Below are positions 10,830 to 22,922 of a stretch of DNA of 64,000 nt, piece after piece. The stretch's first letter is position 1; the number at the start of each line of letters is the position of its first letter. The notes beneath the pieces were generated by a model. It was not told the DNA's origin. It saw only the letters and a list, made by a program, of their open reading frames with translations, and did not search any database. Source of the DNA: Niebla homalea (lineage: Eukaryota; Ascomycota; Lecanoromycetes; Lecanorales; Ramalinaceae); assembly GCA_019925105.1 (NCBI GenBank), contig JAHGAU010000007.1, positions 434,001-498,000 of the forward strand, written 5' to 3'. Position numbers and translations under genes: made by a program.

Positions 10830-11415
10830 ATGAATCCTTTTCAAAAGAACAAGATAGACGTTAGCGTAAGAGTCCCAATACATTTGTATTTGTTTGACCA
10901 CTAACGCTTCGTCAGACCCTTAGCGAGGAAGAACAAAAGGTCTTCCGCCTGTATGGCAAGCTACCCAACAAGAAAGACCTATTTCAAAACAAGCTAAAGG
11001 TTGGTCATGAACTTTGTCCCACATGGGTTCCTCACTAAGCTGGTCGTAGGAGCGCAAATACTTTGACTCCGGCGACTATGCAATGTCCAAGGCCGGCAAA
11101 GCCAGCGAAGGGGGCGTCACTTCGATCGGCAGGGAGCACCCTCTTCCTGAGAACATCCCCCACGCGAGCTCACCCTCCGGTACCAATGTGAACGCCAACG
11201 GATCCTCGAGCAATGCAAACAACGGTACTAATGGCAGTGCGTTACCAGGCGCTACCAGTAGCAGCCCGGTGAAAGAGAGTAGCTTCCTGCAACGGGAGAC
11301 GAGCGTGGATGAAGCTGCCGGTGTCATGAGCCCCAAGAGCCCACAGTCGCCGGAGAACAAGGGGACCACCAGCCCCCCTGCCAGGGAAGGAGTGCCTATC
11401 CGCTGGCAGAGTTGA
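10830..11415 (+). CDS. IGO1: Endosulfine/ARPP-19 family phosphatase inhibitor (Igo1)
   Basis: Three exons, 10830-10865, 10916-10999 and 11050-11415, coding for 161 residues. The first exon is only 12 codons (MNPFQKNKIDVS). Splicing creates TLSEEEQKVFRLYGKLP and then the family signature KYFDSGDYAMSKAG, whose Ser is the site phosphorylated by Greatwall/Rim15 kinases so that the protein inhibits PP2A-B55. In yeast this path controls quiescence entry and mRNA stability downstream of TORC1. The C-terminal two thirds is disordered and rich in Ser, Asn and Pro. The second intron has an unusual GTTGGT donor, but frame and homology support it. Stop codon at 11413. Confidence 0.95.
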
Positions 11416-11661
11416 GCGATTTGATATCATGGCAGTGGCCCTGTCTATGGCTTGATAAGGCGCAAGGAGAATCACATGTATGTTCGGAGTTTATGGAGTT
11501 GCCAAACAAATGCAAGGTCGAGTATTGGTATGAACAAAGTTTCCAAGCCAGCGGATTGGGAGTCCTGGAGGTCAGTCAATATGGTCTTTTTTGGGACCGA
11601 CCAAAACATTACTTCTGAGAGACCTGGTGTAACAGGGTATATCATTATGCTTGTTCTCGGT

Positions 11662-12723
11662 CTACATTTCTATTGCTTTGGTTACCATGGCTAAAGCGCC
11701 AGCTTTGGAAGTATTGCCTCCAATGAATCCACTAGCATGCACAAAGATACAGCCATCTATGCCAGTTGTAGAGCTCAGCTCCTCATCTCTCAGCCCTCTC
11801 CATACGTCTGGTAGAGGTTTCCTGCTCTCGAAACTGTCCTTGCTGACGCTCACGGCCTGAACCCGCCATTTACTACCTTCATGCTCGCCTTCAGGATAGA
11901 GAACATAAAGGACCTCGCCTGTAGTCCCCTCGGCATCCTCCAGGGTGTAGAGATGATCCTTCCAAGGACAGCCTCGCGGGAAAACCATCACCCTACCCTT
12001 GGGATCGTTCTCGAACCGTCCAGCATACGTCTCCCGCACCAGGGTCCGCGCCGGCAACCAAGCATTCGCATAGTAATTCAGCTTTCGCAAGAAGGACGTC
12101 CCCATCAGCTTGCTAGCGTTCAGGAACCTATGATCTTCTGCCGCCTGCTTCTCTTCAGGCGTTGTAGGCTTTTGGTCTTCCTCGAACGGGTCGTTCAGAT
12201 CACCGACCAAGGAGCCAAGATTGATGCCCGAATCATTGAACCTCTTCTGCAGGCCCTTGGTGTCGGCGGGCGCATACGCAGAAATGCCATTGTCGTGCGC
12301 GTCGAGCGCCTCGATGAAATCTAAGTACAATTTATTCCACAGGATATCGACTTCAGGGCTATCCTCCGACAATCCCGTCCGCAGCGCTATGATCGGCTTG
12401 CCAAAGTGCATGTACACCAATCCGGCGGAGCTCAATTTCGTGGGTCTGCTGGGGAAGGTGGTGTCGAATGTGCGTTGGTGGTGGTCATATCTGTTGCCGG
12501 CTGGCTCGTATTCACCCCCGACGTCTACTACGGTGTGGCATTTGGAGAGGAGGGCGGGATCGCGGGTGCGGACGAGGGAGCTGGGGTTGTATGTGGGGAG
12601 GAGGCGGAGTAGGTAGACCGCAAGGGCTTCATCGGCGTGGAAATGACCATTGTGAGTGCCAATCAAGGGGCCATCGGGAGAGCCATTTGTCTTGAGGCGC
12701 TTGGCTGCCTGTTCTGTTGCCAT
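11662..12723 (-). CDS. MYG1: MYG1 family DHH-type exonuclease
   Basis: 353 residues, intronless, from ATG 12723 (another ATG seven codons upstream at 12744). The protein opens with the family signature GTHNGHFHADEALAVYLL, with His and Asp residues expected to bind metal, followed by VVDVGGEYEPAGNRYDHHQ, the DHH-like motif. The C-terminal part contains FPRGCPWKDHLYTLE and ends with FVHASGFIGGNTSKAGAL, both typical of MYG1/UPF0160. Human MYG1 is a 3'-5' RNA exonuclease in nucleus and mitochondria; the fungal protein is presumably similar. The first 10 residues are weakly basic and no clear presequence is seen. Divergent from ICE2. Confidence 0.94.
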   Translation of the reverse strand: MATEQAAKRLKTNGSPDGPLIGTHNGHFHADEALAVYLLRLLPTYNPSSLVRTRDPALLSKCHTVVDVGGEYEPAGNRYDHHQRTFDTTFPSRPTKLSSAGLVYMHFGKPIIALRTGLSEDSPEVDILWNKLYLDFIEALDAHDNGISAYAPADTKGLQKRFNDSGINLGSLVGDLNDPFEEDQKPTTPEEKQAAEDHRFLNASKLMGTSFLRKLNYYANAWLPARTLVRETYAGRFENDPKGRVMVFPRGCPWKDHLYTLEDAEGTTGEVLYVLYPEGEHEGSKWRVQAVSVSKDSFESRKPLPDVWRGLRDEELSSTTGIDGCIFVHASGFIGGNTSKAGALAMVTKAIEM

Positions 12724-13218
12724 CTTAATGTGGCGTAGAAACATGTATGTTTGAAAGCTTGAGAGTATTCCCTTTAGAATTTATTGTTTAATTGTTTGGG
12801 TATGACGCTTTGCCCAATTTCAATTTCTTGGCAACAGTCCCCCCAATCAATCCCTGCAAAGAAGGTTCCACTGCCTGCTTAAAGTTGCAGGAGTCAGCCT
12901 GCAGACGCGACCCTGCTTCGACTACATTCAAGATCTCGAATCCTGGAAGTAACCAGGGATTGTCAGCCTGTTTGCACTCCTTTAAATTTCTCCCTTCACA
13001 CCACCTGGCTCGCCCTTCCATGTCCCTCCAAAACCCTTTAACACGAGCCTCGACGGCAATCTCACGCGATAAGATAAAACAACCTTAGGTTAATCACACA
13101 CACTCCACCCACCACTCGAGCACCCGCAAGATTGATCATCACCCTCAACGGTACTGTTAAAACACCACAGTCTGGGAAAGGAGGACGCCTCAACGCGTCG
13201 CCGGCGCTCTTTGCGCTG
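12724..13218. other. Divergent promoter region of MYG1 and ICE2
   Basis: About 495 bp between two divergent start codons. The ICE2 frame is open upstream to 13132 but without an ATG. No other feature seen. Confidence 0.5.
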
Positions 13219-14594
13219 ATGTGGATCGTACGGGTCTCTTCCTCCATCATCTTCTTGACCTCCATCATCATCTCCATACCCTTGGCTTTCGATGTTGGGG
13301 GCAGGGCATGCGGACTCGCCTTCTCCCTTTCGCTCGCCTCCTTCTATTTTTCCTACTCAGTCCTGAGATTGTCGACTCCGGATCAATCGAGATATCGATG
13401 GACACTAATACAACTGATCGCCTGGATGCAATGGGCTGTCTTACCCTCACTTCTGATCTGGTCTCTCAACCGCTTTTCCGTCGAACCGGTGGGTAATACT
13501 AGCTGGGTTGAGCGCACCTTCAGTGGAAAGAGGACACGGGACACGTCTCTGTCGCAGTGGATCTTTGGTCCAGACGGGTTGGCCGAGACTGTGACCGTTG
13601 GTAGCTGGGATAAGCTTTTACGATGGTCAACGCCTGTCTTCCAACTGGTCGAGGGTTTCTGTAGCCTTCTCGTCATACAAGCAGCCGGTCAAATCACCCG
13701 ATGGCTCGTCAACAGAAGTGGACGGAGTGATAGCTGGATGGTAAGAAAATCCATATCCTTTTGATCATAAGAGACTTGAAAACTCACAATCTCCAGATTG
13801 GTCTGCTGGTCATGTCTGCTTCGGTCATCTCGAGCGCGGTCTACTTTTTGTGGAGGGTCATGAACTTCCCTGAAATCAGCCACGTGGATGCCACTTTGAT
13901 CGGAATCACCGTCACATGCGCCGTCTTTCTCTGTGCGTGGGGAATTGGATCTGGGAAGGGAAATCCCGTGGAAAGCTCGCTACTCTTCGCCTACGTGGTC
14001 CTGTGCCTCTACCAGATCTTCACAGACTATCAGCCCTCAACTCCCCCGGAGTCACAGCCTCCTCCACCTCAAGCTCCGGATTTCCCACCTTTCCCGCCTC
14101 TCATCATGGCCTCTTACACGACCCTCATGCACGCTGTTTCGATACTGCCTGGCGCCATACACGCAGGCTTCAGCTTCTTCGCAGCCGCACTCAGTACCGT
14201 GACACCATCAGTCATCATATCCTTGGCATATCGTCTATTTGTGCTTTACGCCTCTACTCGAATCATTCCGGCAATCCGAGAATCTGGTGCCAGGGCTTTG
14301 TCCCAAGAAGCATCGTTGGAGGACTCTGACGGCGCAGGACAGATCTTAGGCTTGCTCAGTTGGTTCAGCCCGAGCATATTGATTGCAGTGTACACTAGCC
14401 TGCTAATGGAGCATTTCGGCTCTGCGAGCGGCGACGCTAATGGTGATTGGTGGACAAGCCAAGGGGGTGACACAGGCAACAACTTGTGGAGATGGATCAA
14501 TGTCGCAGGCACCATGGCCATGTATGCTCTTGAGTTGTACCTGGGGAAAGATGACCTCGATGGTGGTTTGACTACGCATTGGAAGGAGGATTGA
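13219..14594 (+). CDS. ICE2: ER membrane protein Ice2
   Basis: Two exons, 13219-13740 and 13797-14594, with a 56-bp intron (GTAAGA..CTCCAG) joining SDSWM to IGLLVMSAS. The product has 439 residues and is a polytopic membrane protein: hydrophobic stretches include SSSIIFLTSIIISIPLAFDV, then GLAFSLSLASFYFSYSVL, VISSAVYFLWRVM and GITVTCAVFLCAWGIG. The opening PLAFDVGGRACGLAFSL is the most recognisable Ice2 signature. Yeast Ice2 acts in cortical ER inheritance, ER-plasma membrane zippering and regulation of phospholipid synthesis. The ATG at 13219 is preferred because the longer frame starts only at TTG. The loop PESQPPPPQAPDFPPFPP is a proline-rich insertion between membrane segments. Confidence 0.88.
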
Positions 14595-15107
14595 ACTCCT
14601 CTGTTCGAGCTCTTTGTAATCAAGGTGCTCAAATCTTTCCCACAAATTCTGCCTTGTCGGACTGCATTATCACTTGAGCATTCGCAGTGACGGGGAGTGG
14701 TGTGATGGGTCCACCTTGAGCCCGCTCATTGTACGTTCAGACCAATGCCCCCCCCCTCTCCTCATCACTCCTTGGCGCGCTTGATACTGAGACGCAAGAT
14801 AGCCTCCGTCAGAGCAGCGTAGGGCCACAAAGGCCTGGTACCGGTCAACCCTATCTAGCTTGGCTCAAAAGTCGTATTAGATATACGTAATGCCGATGGT
14901 TGTGCCCAATATGGCGAACAGAGCGACATGTCTCATTAATTGTACTAACGCTGGCTTTCTTATTTCTTCCTGTCTCTGCACAGTGTCTTCGATGCTTTGC
15001 AAAGCACTATGATTCGGCTTGCTGTAGAGACCTGCTCCTCATCTTCTGCGCGTAGAATGATGTTTCCATTCAGCTCCTTACACTACTACTGAGGTACTAA
15101 TCAGAGA
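14595..15107. other. Gene-poor stretch downstream of ICE2
   Basis: No frame with recognisable coding features. Contains a short C/T tract at about 14747-14762. Part of a 3.9-kb region (14.6-18.5 kb) that lacks identifiable genes. Confidence 0.5.
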
Positions 15108-16258
15108 TCACCGCGTCTCACCTGCTTTGCTAAAAATGAGGACCTCTGCAGAAAGCAGACGGTCTGGAGCTAAATCAACATGACTCCGCGGCCGCATTCC
15201 AATACAGCCAGCGCTTGAATAGTCCACAATTGTGATGCCAGAACTGGCCAGCATAGTGCACGAAATATTCCGGTGTGTCTGGTCCAGCAATTGCAAGCTC
15301 GACATTTCTTGCCATTCGTCCTTACAGATTCCCAGTCCTCTTGCACCATGTTTTGGACCTTCAGTATTCAAGTATAGTCGTTCGAAAGGAATCAATCTTC
15401 GGTCTCGTGGTGTCCATACTTTTCTCACATGAGCACAGGCGCGGGCGGTGAATCAACAGCTCTTTCATGTAAGCCCACACTATATCCCGACATCCGTATA
15501 TCCATCCATAGCCCCAACTGCTTGAATGCCCGAGGTACAATAACAAAGTTGCCTCTCCCGATCCCCGGAGCACATGCAAGGGCTTTCCGATATCTTCGTC
15601 GAGGATGAGCTATCGCCCCTTGTCTAGCCTAGCAAGCAGCTCCAGCTCAGGGATCAATGGGGCTCCGCTGTTGCTTTTACTGCTGCTATCATCTCTAATG
15701 CTATCTATGACTTTGAGGATCATATTGTTCACGGTGGGGTTTTCTCTAATGCTATCTATGACTTTGAGAATCATATTGTTCACGGTGGGGTTTTCGAGGA
15801 GGTAGTTCAAATCCTGTCTTGAGGAATGTATGGTTTGAATGTGTATTATGCCCGTACTGAACTGATACACTATCATAATCCCAAAACGATTCTAGACATG
15901 CAAGGCTTTCTGAATTCATCTCGGCATGATTTGCACTAGACTTCGGCTGGATTTGACTTGGACTCTGAACATGCCGTGAAGGTACCTGAAAATGATGTTG
16001 TAAAGAACAGAAGTCGCTTTCACTGATTCTGGAGATCATTTTCCGGAAAAAGGAAAGATCAGGGTCCGCAGAACGTTTGTATATGACTGTGACTCTATGA
16101 AAGACTCTTCTTTCATCGTTCTCTGTAAGTACAAGCCTAAGAGCCATCATGTTTCCTGATCGTGGGGTTGCTCTCGCCGTTGCTGTCACTGCCAGGTAGG
16201 TACAACGTTGTAGGCGTTCGCACTCTGCTGCAGCTACAGCAAGACATAGGTGCAACAA
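15108..16258 (-). pseudogene. Possible decayed or unrecognised multi-exon gene
   Basis: Several minus-strand frames lie end to end in protein-like sequence but in different phases: 16258-15752, 15876-15610, 15579-15361 and 15428-15108. Fragments such as RRVFHRVTVIYKRSADPD, APLIPELELLARLDKG, KPLHVLRGSGEATLLLYLG and GLGICKDEWQEMSSLQLLDQ look coding. I could not join them with convincing introns, and no family is recognised. The 15876-15610 frame contains a perfect-phase 17-residue duplication produced by a 51-bp tandem repeat. Options are a degenerate gene with frameshifts or a lineage-specific gene with introns I cannot place. Confidence 0.35.
15694..15795. repeat. 51-bp tandem duplication, two copies
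   Basis: Copies at 15694-15744 and 15745-15795 differ at one base (G versus A in the ctttgag(g/a)atc segment). The unit length is a multiple of three, so the minus-strand frame stays open across both copies. Confidence 0.95.
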
Positions 16259-18495
16259 GCTAAAGGCATGTTCAAATACTAGAGGCTCGGTTGATTGTTC
16301 ACAACCTGCACCACACCAAGACTTTCTCCTGTATCATGCAGATCAGACACTCGAGCCAATTACCGTTTCCAGTGAGGAGTGGTGAGGTGGATGTCTCTTG
16401 ATGGCTGTCACGTGAGCAATTCTCAATATCAAAAATTCCCTCCGCGCCACCTCTAAGCGCGATTTCCACCATCACCACGTCGTGATGATTCCTAATTTCC
16501 ACACTTTATCCGGGTAAACCTTTGAACGACCGTGATTCTATGATTCCGAGGTTGGAAATTGCCTTTCTCAGTTAGCTCAATACTGGCCCAGGGTAAACTG
16601 CACTCAACGCTAGATGGTCAATCGAGCCGGCGGCATGGAGTGTGGCGCAGGTGGAAAGATGAGTCCTCTGTACCCTTGCCGTTTCCGATTAGCTATGATC
16701 TTTAGCATAAAAATGCGCGGCAACTGCCTAAACACTGCTTTGCGCTACCAGGTTTCTCGTCCACCCATGTACGTTGGCAATCGTCGGGATATGTGATAGA
16801 ACGCTTCTAGCACGACTCCCTCGTGGATGTTCGCATTTGGATACGAGCGACAGACGTCTTTAGCCCGGTGTCGCTGACCAACTGTTGGAAGTACCGATTG
16901 GCATCTCGTAATGTCGTCTGGCATTCTGACCTGAGACCCGCAAACCAACCAGAAACGAGCAGGACTTTCGCGGCATGGTATCCTTGGACCGCCTTTTCAA
17001 TCAGAGGAAAAGGCAAGGCTGGATCTGGTGAAGGAAGTGCATGTTCATGAGAACTGAGGGGATAATGACTGAAAATTGCCTCTAATACATTGACAGACCA
17101 TGTAAGGCTATCCAAATGGCCCCCCTGCACGACTAATGCAGGTAGGATTCAATCTGCTATTCCTACTCTCCATTCATGGATCAACATGTGGTGGATTAGC
17201 TTGACTGTATGCTTTGTACGCTTTTGACTGCCATAACGAAAAAAGCTGGTCTGATTAAAATGATCCTGGTCCAAAGAAAGGTTCTAATGAGATACAGCCT
17301 ACTAGGTGTTGAGAATCCTTTGCAAGGGCCATGGAGAGTAGCAGTTCCGGTTCGCCAGACCGTCATGCAGACAGTATCCCAAGCGGATGAAGGGTGACAA
17401 GCCCGGAAGGTGTATGAATTCAAAACAACGTTCTTCATTCCAAATCTAATTCGCACACGGCGCGTTGATGATTCTGATTCGCCAAAACCATTCTTATATG
17501 TCTGGAAAGGTCTCTCGATACGAGCCCCATATCTTTCGCGTAGGTTTGAGCAATCGCATGCAAGGCGCTCGATCTGTAGCCACCAAAGCGAACCTCAACG
17601 CATCATTCAATCTAATACGCCAAGGATTAGAAGGGGCCAGTCATCTATCTTCGTCGCTCAGGAATTTGCAAAAACCGACGTAGAGGCAATTCGTCGAATG
17701 CAAGGGTATGTAGAGGACGGTGAACAGGTCCGCAAGTTGAGAATAATCATACCAGACCTTAGCTCCATGGTTGATCATAACATTCGTATTGAAACGCAGT
17801 TTTAGATACCACAAAAGGGCGGTCGGTATAAAGCACAAAGGCCATGATGTTTGTGCTGAAGGTCCTGCAATGCCAGTATTTCCGCGATGAGGACAACTGG
17901 AATCTTTACATAGAGAAAGTCCAGTAGTCACTTACACAATGTAGGTGAAGCAATTCATGACAGGGTCTTGCAGTAGCCTAGATGCTCCAACTTACCTGCA
18001 GAACAGAATTTTCGAGATTTGACTAAACGGCAAACTTACAGATCTGGAGCGACAATTTGGAGATACGTCCCTCCCTTGATCGTGACTGCAGCCTCGACGG
18101 CCTTGATATCACTAGGCAAATATTTATTGCCCTCCACATGTGTAAGCGCCGCAAGATCATACCACGGCTCAAAGAGTGAGCACGGTAACCCGCTCAAGCT
18201 TGGCTGCCGGCATGGTCTCCCTCCTCACAACATACTAATGAAGCTAGCTTTACGTTTCCTTGTGATTCGGAGACTTTTCGATGTAGTTGAGAGGACAGAG
18301 ACGCAAAGGCCGGGTCTGGACCCGTTTGTCAGCAATGAGGCGGGAAAGCTAGGAAAAGCAACATACCCTTGGCTCAAGTGTGGGACAGAGCTTGCACTGG
18401 AATCCCGGTAGTTGGTCCTCTTCAACCCCGACGATGATTTGATACTGAATACCGAAGGGTGTGCACTTTGGTACTCTTTGGCGACGGCGTTCGCT
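16259..18495. other. Gene-poor stretch upstream of SMN 3' end
   Basis: 2.2 kb with scattered frames of up to about 130 codons on both strands (for example 17410-17805 plus, 17130-16807 minus). None shows a domain, a consistent splice pattern or a start context that I would defend. Base composition is ordinary, so this is not RIP-mutated repeat DNA. Confidence 0.45.
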
Positions 18496-19129
18496 TCAAG
18501 ACTTGCCGTTCTGGGCTTGTGCTGCCTGTTGCTGCCCTTCATGAAGCCCAGTATAATATCCTGCCCAATACCAAGACAGCATGAGATTTTTGGTGGCATC
18601 GTCATTGACTGAGGTTCACATCAGAATTGAAAGCTGATCTAGGATCGTGTTCCACTCACCTTCATTTGAAGCGGTTGTTGGTACTGATGTTGAATGTGCT
18701 TGTGGTTGTGAGATTTTCGAAGTGGACGAATCCTTATGCTCGAGGGTGGCTGCGAAAACGTCCTCGTGGGTGCCATTCAACAAGTCTCCAGCATCAATGC
18801 TATCTTCGTCAAACTCTCCTTCCTCTAGATCTTCGTCCATGCCTGCAACAGCCTCATTCGTGTCTGTTCGGGCCGAAGACGGGTCTTGAGGTCCTGCGAG
18901 TGTACCACTATCCAGTGTCTCATCCATGTCTTTGATCACATCCTCGACACGTTCACCTTTTGCGTGTATACTATGATAGAGCTGTAAATGCAATTAGCAT
19001 GCACCTTTGTGCACGCAGAGAGGCTTGCGGTTTTACCTTGTATTCCTGGAGAGCGTCTTCCCAGGACTGCAGTAGAGCTGTATCATCCCAGACTTCGGCA
19101 TGAGTCAAGATTTTGCGACTCTTGCCCAT
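18496..19129 (-). CDS. SMN1: Survival motor neuron (SMN) orthologue
   Basis: Three exons: 19129-19037, 18981-18660 and 18608-18496, coding for 175 residues; introns of 55 and 51 bp. The N-terminus carries the Gemin2-binding helix, EVWDDTALLQSWEDALQEYK. The middle is acidic and disordered (GMDEDLEEGEFDEDSIDAGD). The last exon encodes the C-terminal YG box, NLMLSWYWAGYYTGLHEG, the oligomerisation motif of SMN, completed by splicing of the second intron. There is no Tudor domain, as in fission yeast Smn1, which is also short. SMN with Gemin2 loads Sm proteins on spliceosomal snRNAs; Saccharomyces cerevisiae lacks a full SMN, so its presence fits an intron-rich filamentous fungus. Divergent from the dehydrogenase gene, 275 bp apart. 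Confidence 0.93.
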
Positions 19130-19404
19130 AATTGGGAAGAAAGCTGGCAATACAATTGTTACGTGAGGATGTTCGAGGGTTGTTGAAGTGAATCGAGACT
19201 TAACGATAAGATTAGGGCTTGTTGCAGTGACGTATAATAATACAGTACAAAAAACCGTTGAGGGACCCGAGAAATTAATTCACATATCTAAGTTCGATGA
19301 TCATGGCGTCGTGGAAAGTCATCTATTAGAAGTTTCTGCCTGACGTTAAATTAGCGTTGGCTCTATGCTATCAAACACGGAAGTACTCCATCAATACCGA
19401 AACC

Positions 19405-20488
19405 ATGGCGCGCACACACGATTTGAAGGTTGAGAGCATATTTTCCGTCAAGGACTATGTATGTCTAGTGACGGGCGGTGGGACTGGCATTGGCCTCATG
19501 GCAACCCAAGCATTGGCTGCGAACGGTACTCCATCTTCTGTATTCCATTCATCGGCTCTAAATGTTGAACTCGAGTAGGAGCAAAGGTTTATATCACGGG
19601 TCGTCGCATGGAGGTATTGGAGAATGCAGCAAGGTCCCACGATCCCGATGGAGGGAGGATAATACCGTAACGTACACAAGCATTGCAAATGCTAGTTCAC
19701 TCCTCATCCTTGCGCTCCAGTATAGGACCGTGTGATGTTACTTCCAAAGCCGAGTTGGAGAAGCTCGTCAAGGACCTCTCCGCCAAAGAAAAGTTCTTGA
19801 ACCTTCTCGTCACCAATGCTGGACAATCAGGGCCCAAAAATTCTCCAGATTCAGACTCTGCGGCGGTACGTAGATCTCAAAGACGATTTACCCAACTTCG
19901 CCGAAATTCCATGAGTCTTGGATCGCAGAGAGTAATACTGATTTCGCATTTGCTTAGGAAATCAGCAACAGAATATGGCAGGGGGAATCATCAGAGGATT
20001 GGCAGGGAGTCCTGAATGCGAACGTAACGTCGGTATTTTTCAGCACCCTCGCATTTCTGCCGCTGCTTCAAGCCTCCATCGATCCTGCTGGCCCGTATGC
20101 TCCGCGCTCCCCCTCAGTCATCGTCATATCGAGTATCAGCGGGATCATGAAGTCCGCTCAAGGGCATTTTGCGTACAACGCAGCCAAAGGTGCCACAGTA
20201 CATCTTTCCAAATTAATGAGTGCAGAATTCGACAAGATGAGCATACGGGTCAACTCGATCGCTCCTGGGTACTTTCCATCAGAGCTGACCATGAAGGAAT
20301 CGGGTGAAGACAATAAAACACATATGCCAGCCGAAAAAGTGCAGGAGAAGGGGCACGTCCCAGCACAGAGGCCTGGGAGTGATGAAGAAATGGCACAAGC
20401 CATCATATTCCTTACCAAAAATCACTACGTCAACGGTGAGACCATCGCTGTCGACGGCGGTGTCCTCAACACCGTCGGCGTGAGATAG
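19405..20488 (+). CDS. Short-chain dehydrogenase/reductase (SDR)
   Basis: Four exons: 19405-19525, 19579-19666, 19721-19865 and 19958-20488, giving 294 residues. Introns are 53, 54 and 92 bp; each junction restores a typical SDR segment. The coenzyme site is VTGGGTGIGLMATQAL, followed by YITGRR, the structural motif LLVTNAGQSG, and the catalytic residues Ser in VISSISGIM plus Tyr-x3-Lys in FAYNAAKGA. C-terminally RVNSIAPGYFPSE and ETIAVDGGVL are standard. It resembles fungal reductases annotated as RhlG/3-oxoacyl-reductase-like, but the substrate cannot be inferred. No biosynthetic cluster surrounds it. Ends 45 bp from the convergent LTO1 stop. Confidence 0.9.
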
Positions 20489-20533
20489 ATAATGTCCGAT
20501 TTCCGAGCGGATGCGTCAATCTTGCGCACCATG

Positions 20534-21133
20534 TCAGCCTCTTGAATTGAGAGCGTGAATATCCTCAATGCTGCCTTGTCTTGTGATTTTTTGGCCAGAA
20601 CGAGAAGTCTCACGCTCCGGGAAGCCTTTACTATGAGGGTCCACCCCGTGCTTGAGTTTCTCAATCACTTTGACCTTGCCTTCGGCTCGCTTCAGACGAT
20701 GATCAAAATCGGCAACAGATTCTTCGGTATTCTCAACCGAGAGACTGCCAGGCTCTGTCAAAGCGAATAGCGTCCGGACATGCGATTGCAAACGCGGATT
20801 CGTCTGGGATACTGGAATTTGAGAAGACCCTTCTGAGAATTGACCAGCAGGACGTTCGGAAGATGGCCTATTGATTCCCTCGGCGGTCCGGTGCGCCTTG
20901 TTGGTCTCATCCATTTCATCTAGAGTTCCTGCCCATACTTGGGCTTTCCCGTGCAATCGTCCCAATGCCGTGTATTTTTCAAAGCCTTTTTCAAGTCCAA
21001 ATGCACGACCCTCGATACGCCCGGCACGCTCGCCATCCGCGAGACCTAGACTGTAGCCTTCCTGAAAGAATGTCTCCTCCAGGTCAAGCACAGAATCTAG
21101 AGGATCGCAGTCTTCATTCTTTTGATGTGTCAT
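20534..21133 (-). CDS. LTO1: Lto1/ORAOV1 family Fe-S targeting adaptor
   Basis: 199 residues, intronless, ATG 21133. The deca-GX3 motif of the Yae1/Lto1 family covers roughly residues 25-63: glycines spaced every four residues in EGYSLGLADGERAGRIEGRA and continuing to GRLHG. A second conserved helix, DFDHRLKRAEGKVKVIEKLK, lies near residue 145. With Yae1, Lto1 connects the cytosolic Fe-S assembly targeting complex to the ABC protein Rli1. In yeast the extreme C-terminal tryptophan of Lto1 is important for this; here the frame ends in LNSRG with no Trp. I saw no convincing intron that would add one. Divergent from SAR1, 267 bp apart. Confidence 0.85.
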   Translation of the reverse strand: MTHQKNEDCDPLDSVLDLEETFFQEGYSLGLADGERAGRIEGRAFGLEKGFEKYTALGRLHGKAQVWAGTLDEMDETNKAHRTAEGINRPSSERPAGQFSEGSSQIPVSQTNPRLQSHVRTLFALTEPGSLSVENTEESVADFDHRLKRAEGKVKVIEKLKHGVDPHSKGFPERETSRSGQKITRQGSIEDIHALNSRG

Positions 21134-21400
21134 TTGTCAATTGTGGTGGGCAGTCGCATGAGTCGGAGCTTGGGGATTATGATATTTGCGGAAGCGGAGA
21201 ATGACGGAGATCTGGGGGGCCTTTTGCCGGGTAGCGTTGGGGGAGACCGCAGAAGACCATTTGTCAAATTCCATCAGGAAATTGATCTGGACAGCAGCAA
21301 GTTCAAAATCTCCCTCTCTCTCAGCATCGACAACCCATCTTGTCTGTAGACGAACGAGACGAAGCTACAAAAGGCCCCTTCGAGTCAGATAGACGCAAAA

Positions 21401-22297
<897 letters not shown>

Positions 22298-22922
22298 TGA
22301 CGCTCCACGGAGAAGATAGAGGGTGCTCTTCTACTACCTGGACGAGAGAAGGGCAACGTGATACCCTGGTGCCGGCAGATGGGGACGTTTATAACGTCCG
22401 AGAGGCCTATACTTGGTAGTAGTCAGTTTTGTATCCAGCGTGTAGCATTCAAAGGCGTCTCTAGGAATCCCGAATTGAAGTTTTCATCTCAATGTCAGTA
22501 TTCTTTGCATCTTAAACGTAGTTTTTCATTGATATCGAGCTTTTGCGAATTCTAGCTCACGGTGTGCACAGGGCGGCGGAGCTCGACCCCAGAAGAAGGG
22601 GATTACGCCGCATGAAGAATGCGCTGTCGTCATATTGACAACCAACTCGTGAACCGCCATTTTCACATGACCATGACTAGAGATTATAGATATTCTGTAT
22701 AACCTTTTTACTGCCGGCCCCTCCTCCCATGATTCCTGCATAGGTGTCTTAACCTTCCGTATATCTGCTGGGCTTCGACCTGCGCTCCGCTCAAAGAGAA
22801 AGAGCAGACCTCATAAACAAAGGCCAGATGCAGCAGACCTCTAGGTGACCCGGACGATCTGTCGAGGGCAAGCTTCAGCCGTGCAAACCCTCGTATCGTC
22901 TTCTGGCCAAAGGTTGTTCACG
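22298..22922. other. Intergenic region SAR1-KEX1
   Basis: 625 bp holding the SAR1 3' flank and KEX1 promoter. The KEX1 frame is open back to 22845 without another ATG. No other feature. Confidence 0.5.

Noticed and set aside
17410..17805. 131-codon plus-strand frame in the gene-poor region
   Set aside because: No domain, no homologous impression, and equally long frames occur on the opposite strand.
19405..20488. Secondary-metabolite cluster around the dehydrogenase
   Set aside because: No polyketide synthase, peptide synthetase, P450 or transporter cluster nearby; neighbours are SMN and LTO1.
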